Origin: a virus
DNA: 30,112 bases
Virus record (IMG/VR): IMGVR_UViG_3300044640_001030
Coordinates: 1-30,112 of that record
Reading direction: 5' to 3' (one strand)
The notes beneath the pieces are model-generated. The model saw only the letters and a list, made by a program, of their open reading frames with translations, was not told the DNA's origin and made no database searches. The position numbers and the translations under genes are program-made. Shown piece after piece: positions 13,801 through 19,539 of this stretch. The stretch's first letter is position 1, and the number at the start of each line of letters is the position of its first letter.

Positions 13801-13831
13801 AGAGGGGCTGAGAGCGCGAGAATCCTGAGAA

Positions 13832-13855
13832 ACCCAGGGCCCTCTAGGGTCTTTT
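13832..13855 (+). terminator. Terminator-like hairpin
   Basis: ACCC and AGGGT flank GGGCCCTCT, followed by CTTTT. It belongs to a recurring short type here (ACCCT...AGGGTYTTT) also seen at 14371, 23235 and 27986. Confidence 0.45.
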
Positions 13856-13864
13856 CCCATTTGG

Positions 13865-13893
13865 TTGACACTTTGGGTCTAAGCTGCTATAAT
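13865..13893 (+). promoter_or_regulatory. Sigma70 promoter
   Basis: Perfect TTGACA and TATAAT with a 17-bp spacer, upstream of the gene at 13915. Confidence 0.85.
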
Positions 13894-13914
13894 ACGTTTT
13901 TAACAAGGAAACAC

Positions 13915-14094
13915 ATGTCAAGACATCATTTAGTAGTATTTGCAAACTATTGCAGAGACACAGGCTTTACGCTTGTAGAGGCCCTCAAGTACGTGGGAGA
14001 CAATTTAGAGACAGACGCAGTTAGCGATGACGTTGCGTATGCGTATGAGAGCACCTACGAGGAGCTTATGCAGTTTGTAGAGACCCAGCGCTGA
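13915..14094 (+). CDS. Small acidic phage protein, 59 residues
   Basis: MSRHHLVVFANYCRDTGFTL then VEALKYVGDNLETDAVSDDV; helical and acidic overall. The start is placed by AAGGAAA 5-6 nt upstream and by the promoter at 13865; the frame upstream of it overlaps the promoter. Single-gene unit. Not recognised. Confidence 0.72.
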   Translation: MSRHHLVVFANYCRDTGFTLVEALKYVGDNLETDAVSDDVAYAYESTYEELMQFVETQR

Positions 14095-14116
14095 TCAGGG
14101 TCATTGTGCAGCACAC

Positions 14117-14145
14117 TTGACATTTTGGCGAGTGTGTGCTATAAT
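14117..14145 (+). promoter_or_regulatory. Sigma70 promoter
   Basis: Perfect TTGACA and TATAAT, 17-bp spacer. The leader carries GGAGCGAA (14166-14173). Confidence 0.85.
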
Positions 14146-14177
14146 ACATTTTTAAACACGCAATAGGAGCGAAAACT

Positions 14178-14363
14178 ATGCAAACAATGTACGTGCTGCA
14201 AGCGCAGGGGCTGGGGGACAACGAATACGAGTTTTACAACGTAGGGGTATACGATAGCACTGCCAATTTGGAACGTGCTAAACAAAAGTTTACACAGGAG
14301 TGGGCTGAGGGCGGGCTTGAGGACGTAGTACTTAACGTTGAGGAATACCTAGTTAACGCATAA
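14178..14363 (+). CDS. Small acidic phage protein, 61 residues
   Basis: MQTMYVLQAQGLGDNEYEFY then NVGVYDSTANLERAKQKFTQ and EWAEGG. The pattern (YVLQ... YEFYNVGVYDS... AKQKF..EW) suggests a small alpha/beta protein of a type I have seen in T4-like phages without function. Its own promoter, a GGAGCGAA site and a terminator hairpin just after it make it a complete single-gene unit. Confidence 0.75.
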   Translation: MQTMYVLQAQGLGDNEYEFYNVGVYDSTANLERAKQKFTQEWAEGGLEDVVLNVEEYLVNA

Positions 14364-14370
14364 CCCTGCA

Positions 14371-14386
14371 GCCCCTAGGGGCTTTT
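14371..14386 (+). terminator. Intrinsic terminator
   Basis: GCCC-CTAG-GGGC (or GCCCC/GGGGC) followed by TTTT, directly after the gene ending at 14363. Confidence 0.6.
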
Positions 14387-14395
14387 GCGCAGCAG

Positions 14396-14424
14396 TTGAC
14401 ACTTTGGTGAACCTGTGCTATAAT
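14396..14424 (+). promoter_or_regulatory. Sigma70 promoter
   Basis: Perfect TTGACA and TATAAT, 17-bp spacer; the leader contains AAAGGAGCG. Confidence 0.85.
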
Positions 14425-14451
14425 ACACACTTAGCAACAAAGGAGCGCGAG

Positions 14452-14574
14452 ATGGCATTTAACTACAGCAAGTACTACGCAACACTGTTCCGCAAGAGGG
14501 GCTACACACTAATTAACGGTGTGTGGTACTACGACGCGGCGGGCCAGTACCCAGTTTACAACACAGCAAGTTAA
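14452..14574 (+). CDS. Tyr-rich 40-residue protein
   Basis: MAFNYSKYYATLFRKRGYTL then INGVWYYDAAGQYPVYNTAS. Eight of 40 residues are Tyr. Strong promoter and AAGGAGCG support the very short frame. The second gene of this unit starts 9 bp downstream. Function unknown. Confidence 0.68.
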   Translation: MAFNYSKYYATLFRKRGYTLINGVWYYDAAGQYPVYNTAS

Positions 14575-14583
14575 GGACGCATC

Positions 14584-14922
14584 ATGTACAAAGTTAACGC
14601 AACACTAAACACAAACGGCAAGGGCTACTGGAGCAGCACTGCTAAGGCAGTAGAGGTCACAGGTCTGCAACTTGCATACACAAACGATGAGCTGAGCTTT
14701 GGCGAGCTGCGTGTGCGCTTTACAGCAGCAACGTGGGACACAGCTAAACACGGTCTTATATACACAGACAAGCTGTTTATGACAGAGCTTAAAGCACTGC
14801 TTACAACTATGGGCTTTGATAGCAGCGATGTCAGCTACAGCGAGCAGGGCATGCAGGGAGACACCTACGTGAGCTGCGATGTGGGGGAACTGTTTATTAA
14901 TACGTACATGCAGAACGCATGA
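14584..14922 (+). CDS. Conserved phage hypothetical protein, 112 residues
   Basis: MYKVNATLNTNGKGYWSSTA, then ELSFGELRVRFTAATWDTAKHGLIYTDKLF and SCDVGELFINTYM. A mixed alpha/beta protein without recognisable catalytic residues. Follows the 40-residue gene with AAGGA upstream, so the two form a two-gene unit ended by a hairpin at 14924. Confidence 0.72.
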   Translation: MYKVNATLNTNGKGYWSSTAKAVEVTGLQLAYTNDELSFGELRVRFTAATWDTAKHGLIYTDKLFMTELKALLTTMGFDSSDVSYSEQGMQGDTYVSCDVGELFINTYMQNA

Positions 14923-14923
14923 C

Positions 14924-14947
14924 CCTAAGGCCCGTAAGGGCTTTAGG
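14924..14947 (+). terminator. Hairpin with GTAA tetraloop
   Basis: CCTAAGGCCC-GTAA-GGGCTTTAGG: ten pairs including one G-U, closed by a GNRA loop. No U-run follows, so termination may be weak; it may instead protect the mRNA end. The -35 box of the next promoter lies 7 bp downstream. Confidence 0.55.
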
Positions 14948-14953
14948 ATTCGG

Positions 14954-14982
14954 TTGACAGATTGGAATTTTGGTGCTATAAT
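14954..14982 (+). promoter_or_regulatory. Sigma70 promoter, leaderless configuration
   Basis: Perfect TTGACA and TATAAT, 17-bp spacer. ATACAC separates the -10 from ATG 14989, placing the ATG at the expected transcription start. Confidence 0.85.
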
Positions 14983-14988
14983 ATACAC

Positions 14989-15327
14989 ATGAACTTAGAA
15001 AAGCCCACCCGTAAAAAGCGAGTCGACCGTACGCACATCATCTATGAGTTGCGTGTCAACGGTGCTAGCTACATAGGAGTCACTGCCAAAACAGAGACAA
15101 CTATTAACAAGTCAGTGCTGGCTCGTGCGGCCAAGCACTTCTATCGTGCCAAGAAAGAGAACAAGGACTGGCTGCTTTGCCGGGCCCTGCGCTCTTTGAA
15201 CGACAAGAGCGAGATAGAAGTACTAGTTCATGAGACCCTGCGTGGCAAAGCGGCTGCACACAAGCGGGAAGTAGAACTACGGCGTACACTGCGCCCAGAG
15301 CTGAACACAGACTGCAGGGGCGATTAA
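14989..15327 (+). CDS. GIY-YIG-type nuclease
   Basis: 112 residues. IIYELRVNGASYIGVTA (about 15-31) is the variant GIY...YIG pair. RAAKHFYRA follows with the Arg/His positions, then ALRSLNDKSEIEVLVHETL, and HKREVELRRTLRPELNTD supplies the metal-binding Glu and the Asn that end the fold. Such enzymes act as homing or DNA-processing nucleases in T4-like phages. A basic N-terminal tail (KPTRKKR) may bind DNA. The start at ATG 14989 has no Shine-Dalgarno and lies at the predicted transcription start. The target is unknown. Confidence 0.8.
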   Translation: MNLEKPTRKKRVDRTHIIYELRVNGASYIGVTAKTETTINKSVLARAAKHFYRAKKENKDWLLCRALRSLNDKSEIEVLVHETLRGKAAAHKREVELRRTLRPELNTDCRGD

Positions 15328-15334
15328 ACAGGGG

Positions 15335-15363
15335 TTGACAGCCCTGCGGTTTGGTGCTATAAT
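15335..15363 (+). promoter_or_regulatory. Sigma70 promoter with dyad around -35
   Basis: Perfect TTGACA and TATAAT, 17-bp spacer. CAGGG (15329-15333) and CCCTG (15342-15346) flank the -35 box symmetrically. The leader has GGAGCGAA at 15384. Confidence 0.85.
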
Positions 15364-15393
15364 ATACACTTACACACACAGAAGGAGCGAAAA

Positions 15394-15747
15394 ATGGAAC
15401 AAGCACAGCGTGAGTATTTTGTTAACCGTTTAAACGAGATTGCCCGAGAGAAAGTACAAGCCAAAGCAGAGGCACTGTTTGGCCCTACTGGCCGTCCTGA
15501 ACAGCCTACATGGGGCATGGTGTTTGAAGGCATTGCCAGCGGCGAGATTACACTGAAAGAAGAAAAGCGGGACTACACTGGCCCCTACTTGAACCCTTCT
15601 GATGTTGTGTGGCCTGCTATGGAAGCAAAGGTCGCAGAGCTGGAAGCCTACCGTGCCACAGTTGCACGTGAGAAGCAGACGGCAATGGATCGTTGTATGC
15701 TGGACACAGACGCACAACAAGCCCTTACAGAGTTCCAGGGTATTTAA
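15394..15747 (+). CDS. Hypothetical phage protein, 117 residues
   Basis: MEQAQREYFVNRLNEIAREK then VQAKAEALFGPTG, followed by GMVFEGIASGEITLKEEKRD and a long helix (MEAKVAELEAYRATVAREKQ). Mostly helical, probably oligomeric; the centre holds a Pro/Tyr segment. AGGAGCGAA precedes the ATG. I recall similar phage proteins with the LFG...PTWG region but no function. Confidence 0.75.
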   Translation: MEQAQREYFVNRLNEIAREKVQAKAEALFGPTGRPEQPTWGMVFEGIASGEITLKEEKRDYTGPYLNPSDVVWPAMEAKVAELEAYRATVAREKQTAMDRCMLDTDAQQALTEFQGI

Positions 15748-15755
15748 AGTATTGG

Positions 15756-15784
15756 TTGACACGGGCTCCGGCCCGTGTTATAAT
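15756..15784 (+). promoter_or_regulatory. Sigma70 promoter with 8-bp dyad in spacer
   Basis: Perfect hexamers, 17-bp spacer. ACACGGGC-TCCG-GCCCGTGT (15759-15778) runs from the end of the -35 box to the -10 edge. A repressor or activator site is likely, or a hairpin ending the upstream transcript. Confidence 0.85.
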
Positions 15785-15818
15785 ACACACTTACACAAAC
15801 AAATAAGGAGCGAAACTT

Positions 15819-16247
15819 ATGGGTACACGATCAAGAGTAGCAGTCATGCATGGCGATGTCTGCAAGAGCGTCTATTGCCACTATGATGGCTATTTGGACT
15901 ACACAGGTCGCATCCTGTTGGCCCACTACGATTCCACAGCAGCTAATCAGCTGATCGCACGTGGGGACAACAGTGGCGTCAAAGAGACACTGGAAGAAAT
16001 GAACTTCTACGAAGATCGTGAAGCCCAGGGTGAGGATGTTAATGAGTTCCTGCAGAGCACTCCGTGGTCAGTTGCACACTCATTCGAAGAGTTCCTCGAG
16101 CAGGTCCAGGGCTGCTGTGGCGAGTACTACTACGTGATGCGAGACGGTGTATGGTATGCGGGTGCAGTCTACGACACAGACGGTCTGGTAAAGAACGGAC
16201 TTGTGGCCCTTAAAGATGCACTAGAAGCCCTTCCAGTTGAAGGGTAA
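15819..16247 (+). CDS. Conserved phage protein, MGTRS family
   Basis: 142 residues starting MGTRSRVAVMHGDVCKSVYC, then HYDGYLDYTGRILLAHYD. I recognise this as a widespread phage and bacterial family whose members begin MGTRSxIA and continue with VYCHWDGYxxxxGxxLxxHY. Its function is undefined. Later segments (EEFLEQVQGCCGEYYYVMRD, then GVWYAGAVY) fit the same family. GGAGCGAA lies 5 nt before the ATG. Confidence 0.82.
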   Translation: MGTRSRVAVMHGDVCKSVYCHYDGYLDYTGRILLAHYDSTAANQLIARGDNSGVKETLEEMNFYEDREAQGEDVNEFLQSTPWSVAHSFEEFLEQVQGCCGEYYYVMRDGVWYAGAVYDTDGLVKNGLVALKDALEALPVEG

Positions 16248-16258
16248 TTAATTAGGGG

Positions 16259-16287
16259 TTGACAAACTCCCTAATTGAGCATATAAT
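16259..16287 (+). promoter_or_regulatory. Sigma70 promoter with 8-bp dyad around -35
   Basis: Perfect hexamers, 17-bp spacer. AATTAGGG (16250-16257) and CCCTAATT (16269-16276) enclose the -35 box. The leader has GGAGCGAA at 16313. Confidence 0.85.
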
Positions 16288-16324
16288 AGACACTATGTTA
16301 ACAACACACACAGGAGCGAAAACT

Positions 16325-17428
16325 ATGCGTATTACACTAGCACAAGGTCAGTACGGTGCCAAAAGCAATCAGATCTACCCAGGCATTGAACTGGATATGG
16401 TAGGGGACTTTGTCACCGAAGCCAGCAATGGTTGGGAAGGCTACATCAAGGCCCGTTCAGGCTACAACATCAAGGGTGGCGGCGAGACCTGTAAGGTACG
16501 ATGCAACCAAAGTGATGTTCAAGCAATTGCAGGAGCTCCAGCAGGGGTTACAATGTTGCAGGCCCTTGCCAAGCCCACCAAGGCTGGCAAGAACGATGCT
16601 ACTGTTACAGACTTCACACAGGTCAAAGTGCCAGACTCTGCTGTCGCAGACGAAACTGATGAGCAGATCATCGAGCGTACACGACTGCGCTTTGAGATCC
16701 TCAAGGATATGACCAAAGCAGTGAAAACTGGTGACGTTCGTGCTATGATTGTCACAGGCCCTCCAGGTGTAGGCAAGAGCTTTGGTGTTGAAGAAGTACT
16801 TGCCAAAGATGACCTGTTTGATATGATGGGCCAGCGCAAGCCCAAGTATGAGATTGTCAAAGGTGCTATGTCAGCAATTGGACTCTACTCCAAACTGTAC
16901 AAGTTCAGCGATCCCAAGAACATTGTTGTGTTCGATGACTGTGACTCAATCCTTTTGGACGACGTTGCACTCAACATTCTCAAGGCCGCTTTGGACACTT
17001 CAAAGAAGCGTACTATTTCGTGGAACACTGACAGCCGTGTGCTACGCTCAGAAGGAGTGCCTGACAAGTTTGATTTCAAGGGTGGTGCTATCTTTATCAC
17101 CAACTTGAAGTTTGAGAATGTGCGTAGCAAGAAGCTTCAAGAGCACTTGGCGGCACTAGAGTCACGCTGTCACTTCATTGACCTGCGTATGGACACAGAC
17201 CGTGAGAAGGTTCTGCGTATCAAGCAGATCGTCAAAGATGGTATGTTGGATTCATACGAGCTTGAGGAAACGGCTAAAGATGAGATCGTTAATTTCATCC
17301 TTGAGAACCGTAGCCATATGCGAGAGCTGAGCCTGCGTACTGTTTTGAAGTGTGCAGACTTGAAGAAGAGCTTCCCTGCTAACTGGCAGAATATGGCTCG
17401 TGTAACTGTTATGAAGGGTATGGCATGA
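16325..17428 (+). CDS. AAA-family ATPase
   Basis: 367 residues. An N-terminal accessory region (1-80) contains MRITLAQGQYGAKSNQIYPG, like a small beta domain. The P-loop is GPPGVGKS at 145-152, and Walker B is VVFDDCDSILLDD near 200-211. Sensor-1-like IFITNL and an Arg-rich region (LESRCHFIDLRM) follow, with a helical lid. Strong promoter plus GGAGCGAA leader suggest high early expression. The substrate is unknown; remodelling of a DNA or protein complex is inferred from the fold. The start at 16325 is chosen because the longer frame would run through the promoter. The stop overlaps the next gene. Confidence 0.88.
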   Translation: MRITLAQGQYGAKSNQIYPGIELDMVGDFVTEASNGWEGYIKARSGYNIKGGGETCKVRCNQSDVQAIAGAPAGVTMLQALAKPTKAGKNDATVTDFTQVKVPDSAVADETDEQIIERTRLRFEILKDMTKAVKTGDVRAMIVTGPPGVGKSFGVEEVLAKDDLFDMMGQRKPKYEIVKGAMSAIGLYSKLYKFSDPKNIVVFDDCDSILLDDVALNILKAALDTSKKRTISWNTDSRVLRSEGVPDKFDFKGGAIFITNLKFENVRSKKLQEHLAALESRCHFIDLRMDTDREKVLRIKQIVKDGMLDSYELEETAKDEIVNFILENRSHMRELSLRTVLKCADLKKSFPANWQNMARVTVMKGMA

Positions 17429-17670
17429 TAGATACAGGATTGGGCTCAGCCAAAGAGTGCCAGTACATCGGGTCAGAGCAGATCAAGTGGCCTTTCAAGA
17501 TGTGCGGGCAGAAGAGCATAGCAGGCAAGAGCTACTGTGCAGAGCACTACCATCAGATGTACAAGAAGGGATCCAGCAACACGGGTGCCAAGAAGATGGA
17601 GAAGTTGATTGATAGAGAACTAGCTGATTTGAAACGGCTACAAGAAATCGAGGAGATTGATAATGTTTGA
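17425..17670 (+). CDS. Small zinc-binding protein with GcrA-like motif
   Basis: 81 residues. CQYIGSEQIKWPFKMCGQKS then IAGKSYCAEHYHQMYKKGSS resembles the C-terminal motif of the alphaproteobacterial cell-cycle regulator GcrA (C..(P/K)..FHFCGxPxxxGKxYCxxHxxxxY). The N-terminal HTH of GcrA is missing, and a coiled-coil tail (MEKLIDRELADLKRLQEIEE) replaces it. It could be a zinc-bound RNA-polymerase or DNA contact module. Overlaps the ATPase stop by ATGA, so it is translated with it. Confidence 0.65.
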   Translation: MIDTGLGSAKECQYIGSEQIKWPFKMCGQKSIAGKSYCAEHYHQMYKKGSSNTGAKKMEKLIDRELADLKRLQEIEEIDNV

Positions 17671-17863
17671 TACTATGTTAAAATTGGTCCTGGCCATAGC
17701 CGTGGTTGTGGTGTTGATCGCCATTGGCCCCTGGCTGGTGATCTGGAGTCTGAACACACTGTTCCCTGTACTGGCCATTGAGTTCACGTTTTGGACTTGG
17801 GGTGCTGTGGTGATCATGGGCACGTTCTTTCGAGCAAATGTTTCCGTTAAACGGAAGGATTGA
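17663..17863 (+). CDS. Membrane protein, 66 residues
   Basis: MFDTMLKLVLAIAVVVVLIA, then IGPWLVIWSLNTLFPVLAIE and FTFWTWGAVVIMGTFF. Two or three hydrophobic segments fill nearly the entire protein, with a basic C-terminal tail (RANVSVKRKD). ATG 17663 has GAGGAG upstream and overlaps the previous gene by 8 bp. Near the end the DNA contains TTCCGTT-A-AACGGAA, a 7-bp inverted repeat. A holin-like role is possible but unsupported. Confidence 0.68.
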   Translation: MFDTMLKLVLAIAVVVVLIAIGPWLVIWSLNTLFPVLAIEFTFWTWGAVVIMGTFFRANVSVKRKD

Positions 17864-17865
17864 GG

Positions 17866-17894
17866 TTGCATTGCTGAGCAGCAGGTGTTATTAT
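17866..17894 (+). promoter_or_regulatory. Sigma70 promoter (weaker boxes)
   Basis: TTGCAT, 17 bp, TATTAT; an overlapping TATAAT 3 bp downstream would need a 20-bp spacer. Drives the gene at 17941. Confidence 0.55.
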
Positions 17895-17940
17895 AATAAG
17901 ACGCTGTTAAAGAACAGCCTACAACAAAGGAAACTTAAAA

Positions 17941-18213
17941 ATGAAGAGATTCAATCCAGAAACCAAGACTTTCAAAGTCTTCACAGCACTCTACAACGGT
18001 GCAGCCTTGACAGCATCCAAAGCCAAGCATGACTTGGGCGTTGGCAACTTGAGCGCAGAAGTTAGCCGCATCAAGCAGAACGGTTATGCTGTTTACAGCA
18101 ACACCCGCAAGGCAGGCAACGGTGTCACAGTCACAGAATACGTGATGGGTCAACCAAGCCGCGAAATCGTTGCTCTAGGCTACAAAGCCAAAGCAATGGG
18201 CATCACTCTGTAA
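17941..18213 (+). CDS. Putative winged-helix DNA-binding protein
   Basis: 90 residues, MKRFNPETKTFKVFTALYNG then AALTASKAKHDLGVGNLSAE and VSRIKQNGYAVYSN. The LTASKAKHDLGVGNLSAEVSRIKQNGYAV stretch reads as helix-turn-helix plus wing. The tail EYVMGQPSREIVALGYKAK is of a kind I recall in T4-like phages. A small basic protein with a complete transcription unit and a strong terminator suggests high expression. The leader has AAGGAAA, not the GGAGCGAA type. The 3' UTR carries the conserved motif at 18235-18249. Confidence 0.72.
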   Translation: MKRFNPETKTFKVFTALYNGAALTASKAKHDLGVGNLSAEVSRIKQNGYAVYSNTRKAGNGVTVTEYVMGQPSREIVALGYKAKAMGITL

Positions 18214-18234
18214 TAGAGTTTCCACAAAGACAAG

Positions 18235-18249
18235 CCGATTCGCTCCCGG
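18235..18249 (+). repeat. CCGATTCGCTCCCGG motif, copy A
   Basis: An exact 15-base match to 25472-25486. Both lie between a stop codon and an intrinsic terminator. Confidence 0.8.
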
Positions 18250-18261
18250 GGCGTCTTTTGG

Positions 18262-18290
18262 GGCTGTTGTAGAAATACAACAGCCTTTTT
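18262..18290 (+). terminator. Strong intrinsic terminator
   Basis: GGCTGTTGTA-GAAA-TACAACAGCC: ten perfect pairs with a GAAA loop, then TTTTT. Confidence 0.92.
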
Positions 18291-18297
18291 CTTTTGG

Positions 18298-18326
18298 TTG
18301 ACACTTCGGTATAACGACAGTATACT
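18298..18326 (+). promoter_or_regulatory. Sigma70 promoter
   Basis: TTGACA, 17 bp, TATACT, before the HNH gene at 18350. Confidence 0.8.
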
Positions 18327-18349
18327 AGCTCTAACTTAACAGGGAGAGC

Positions 18350-18745
18350 ATGATGACAACTTTAGAATTTAGACCCAAGTGTATCAATCATGGTTGCACC
18401 AAGCCTGTAACCTATAGTCACAAAGATGAGCAAGGCAACAAACGCTGGAGAATTCATTGCGGGCATTGCCAAGGAGCCAGCTATGGACGGCATGCTCATG
18501 CTCCTGGGGTAACGCCATTCAAGACTGGCCGCTGCTCTAACAGTGATAGTCATTTAGGGTTTGCCTGTGCTATTAACTACAAGAAAGCTCCTTGGGCAAT
18601 AGGCATGACAGAGATAGATCACAAGAATGGTAACTGCAATGACAACCGTGTTAAGAACTTAGATGAGCTGTGCCCAATGTGCCATAAACGCAAAGGTCGC
18701 CTAGCAGGAGATCACAATGGGTGGAAGAACTATCGTGTGGCGTAA
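18350..18745 (+). CDS. HNH endonuclease (second, small type)
   Basis: 131 residues. A CINHGC...CGHC zinc-ribbon-like N-terminal part (about 10-40) is followed by GMTEIDHKNGNCNDNRVKNL and DELCPMCHKRKGRLAGDHNG. The DH, N and H positions of the HNH motif are present, with the CPMC pair coordinating zinc. It resembles free-standing homing endonucleases. It is unrelated in detail to the HNH protein at 4411. GGGAG precedes two ATGs (18350, 18353); the second has the better spacing. The stop codon lies in the loop of a hairpin. Confidence 0.83.
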   Translation: MMTTLEFRPKCINHGCTKPVTYSHKDEQGNKRWRIHCGHCQGASYGRHAHAPGVTPFKTGRCSNSDSHLGFACAINYKKAPWAIGMTEIDHKNGNCNDNRVKNLDELCPMCHKRKGRLAGDHNGWKNYRVA

Positions 18746-18754
18746 TTGCCACAC
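18735..18754 (+). terminator. Hairpin over the HNH stop codon
   Basis: GTGTGGC-GTAATT-GCCACAC, seven perfect pairs with the TAA stop in the loop. No U-run. Possibly an mRNA-end structure. Confidence 0.5.
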
Positions 18755-18768
18755 CGGCCGGCACTCCA

Positions 18769-18803
18769 AACCGGTTGACAGATTGGATACATAGTGTTAT
18801 AAT
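18769..18803 (+). promoter_or_regulatory. Sigma70 promoter with AACCGGTT over -35
   Basis: The palindrome AACCGGTT (18769-18776) shares its last two bases with TTGACA (18775-18780). 17-bp spacer, TATAAT 18798-18803. The leader contains an in-frame ATG at 18810, 6 nt after the -10, then GGAGCGA. Confidence 0.85.
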
Positions 18804-18830
18804 ACACACATGAACAAGCAAGGAGCGACA

Positions 18831-19463
18831 ATGATATTCACTGCTGATCAGGTCTGGGGTTGTGCTGCTGCTGCGCAGCGTATCAACGAGGGGTACTTCA
18901 AAGAAGATCAATGGGACACAGCTGAGGCTGGTGTCAAGATCAAGACTGCCAACAAGAGCTTGGTCAAGAACTGGCTTGCTCGGGGTGACTACTCTCTGGT
19001 CACTGCTGCAGACATTGCTGCGGGGCAGACTGCTCGTAATCATTTCAAATCATACACATTCCTGGCCATCGCAGGTCGACTCAATGAGTTCCAAGAGACT
19101 GCAATGAAGCTGGCCGCCAAAGAAGAGTTCACAGGGCGTGATATCTACGACTTTGCTGTGATCTCATGCTTGCCTTCAGTGGCTGTGCGTGATGCTGCTA
19201 ACAGTGAGCTCAAACGTGAAATCTACACCTCGGAACAGCTGCAGGGTGCTGTCGGGGATAACATCGTGGGTGACATCACTGTGATCAGCGCCCGCTTCAA
19301 CCCTGACTACAACAAGCACAAGATCACGGCCCGTATGGGTGAGAGCTTCGTGGATTTCTGGTTCGGCAAGGAGCTAGAAGGGGAGCTGAGGATCAAGGGC
19401 AAGATCAAAACACAGCGTGGCAATAAAACAACACAGCTGAACTATGTGAAGATAAGTGGTTGA
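18831..19463 (+). CDS. Conserved phage protein with OB-like C-terminus
   Basis: 210 residues from ATG 18831, preceded by AAGGAGCGACA; an upstream in-frame ATG at 18810 would add seven residues in a leaderless form. The N-terminal half is helical (FTADQVWGCAAAAQRINEGY, then AGRLNEFQETAMKLAA). The C-terminal part (GDITVISARFNPDYNKHKIT, LRIKGKIKTQRGNKTTQLNY) resembles the OB-type tail seen on several phage proteins with a KGxxKxxRGxxxTxLNxV pattern, which may bind nucleic acid. The stop TGA lies inside the -35 box of the next promoter. Confidence 0.68.
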   Translation: MIFTADQVWGCAAAAQRINEGYFKEDQWDTAEAGVKIKTANKSLVKNWLARGDYSLVTAADIAAGQTARNHFKSYTFLAIAGRLNEFQETAMKLAAKEEFTGRDIYDFAVISCLPSVAVRDAANSELKREIYTSEQLQGAVGDNIVGDITVISARFNPDYNKHKITARMGESFVDFWFGKELEGELRIKGKIKTQRGNKTTQLNYVKISG

Positions 19464-19488
19464 CAGCAAAGCGATTTGGTGTTATACT
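19460..19488 (+). promoter_or_regulatory. Sigma70 promoter for MoxR gene
   Basis: TTGACA, 17 bp, TATACT. The -35 contains the stop codon of the upstream gene. The 50-nt leader holds TTAACCGGTAA, close to the AACCGGTT boxes, and AAAGAGG instead of GGAGCGAA. Confidence 0.82.
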
Positions 19489-19539
19489 TATGATACTGAG
19501 AAAGTAATTGTTTAACCGGTAACTTAAAGAGGTCTTAAA

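Larger units (their letters stand above)
13621..13860. other. 240-bp tRNA-downstream spacer
   Basis: No supported gene. A 39-codon frame (13631-13750, plus) lacks a ribosome-binding site and I do not call it. The stretch holds a perfect 19-bp palindrome (13782-13800) and a terminator-like hairpin at 13832-13855. Confidence 0.5.
18214..18290 (+). ncRNA. Candidate 3'UTR-derived regulatory RNA A
   Basis: From the stop codon of the winged-helix gene to its terminator poly-U. It contains CCGATTCGCTCCCGG, identical in the 3' UTR at 25472-25486. The segment ATTCGCTCC is complementary to GGAGCGAAT at the ribosome-binding site of the gene at 23990, and TTCGCTCC to five other leaders. The host mRNA itself lacks this leader. 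The terminal hairpin and U-run are typical of 3'UTR small RNAs. Function is inference. Confidence 0.35.

Noticed and set aside
13500-13900. tRNA-associated attachment site of an integrated element
   Set aside because: No integrase and no direct repeat of a tRNA 3' end were found in the window.
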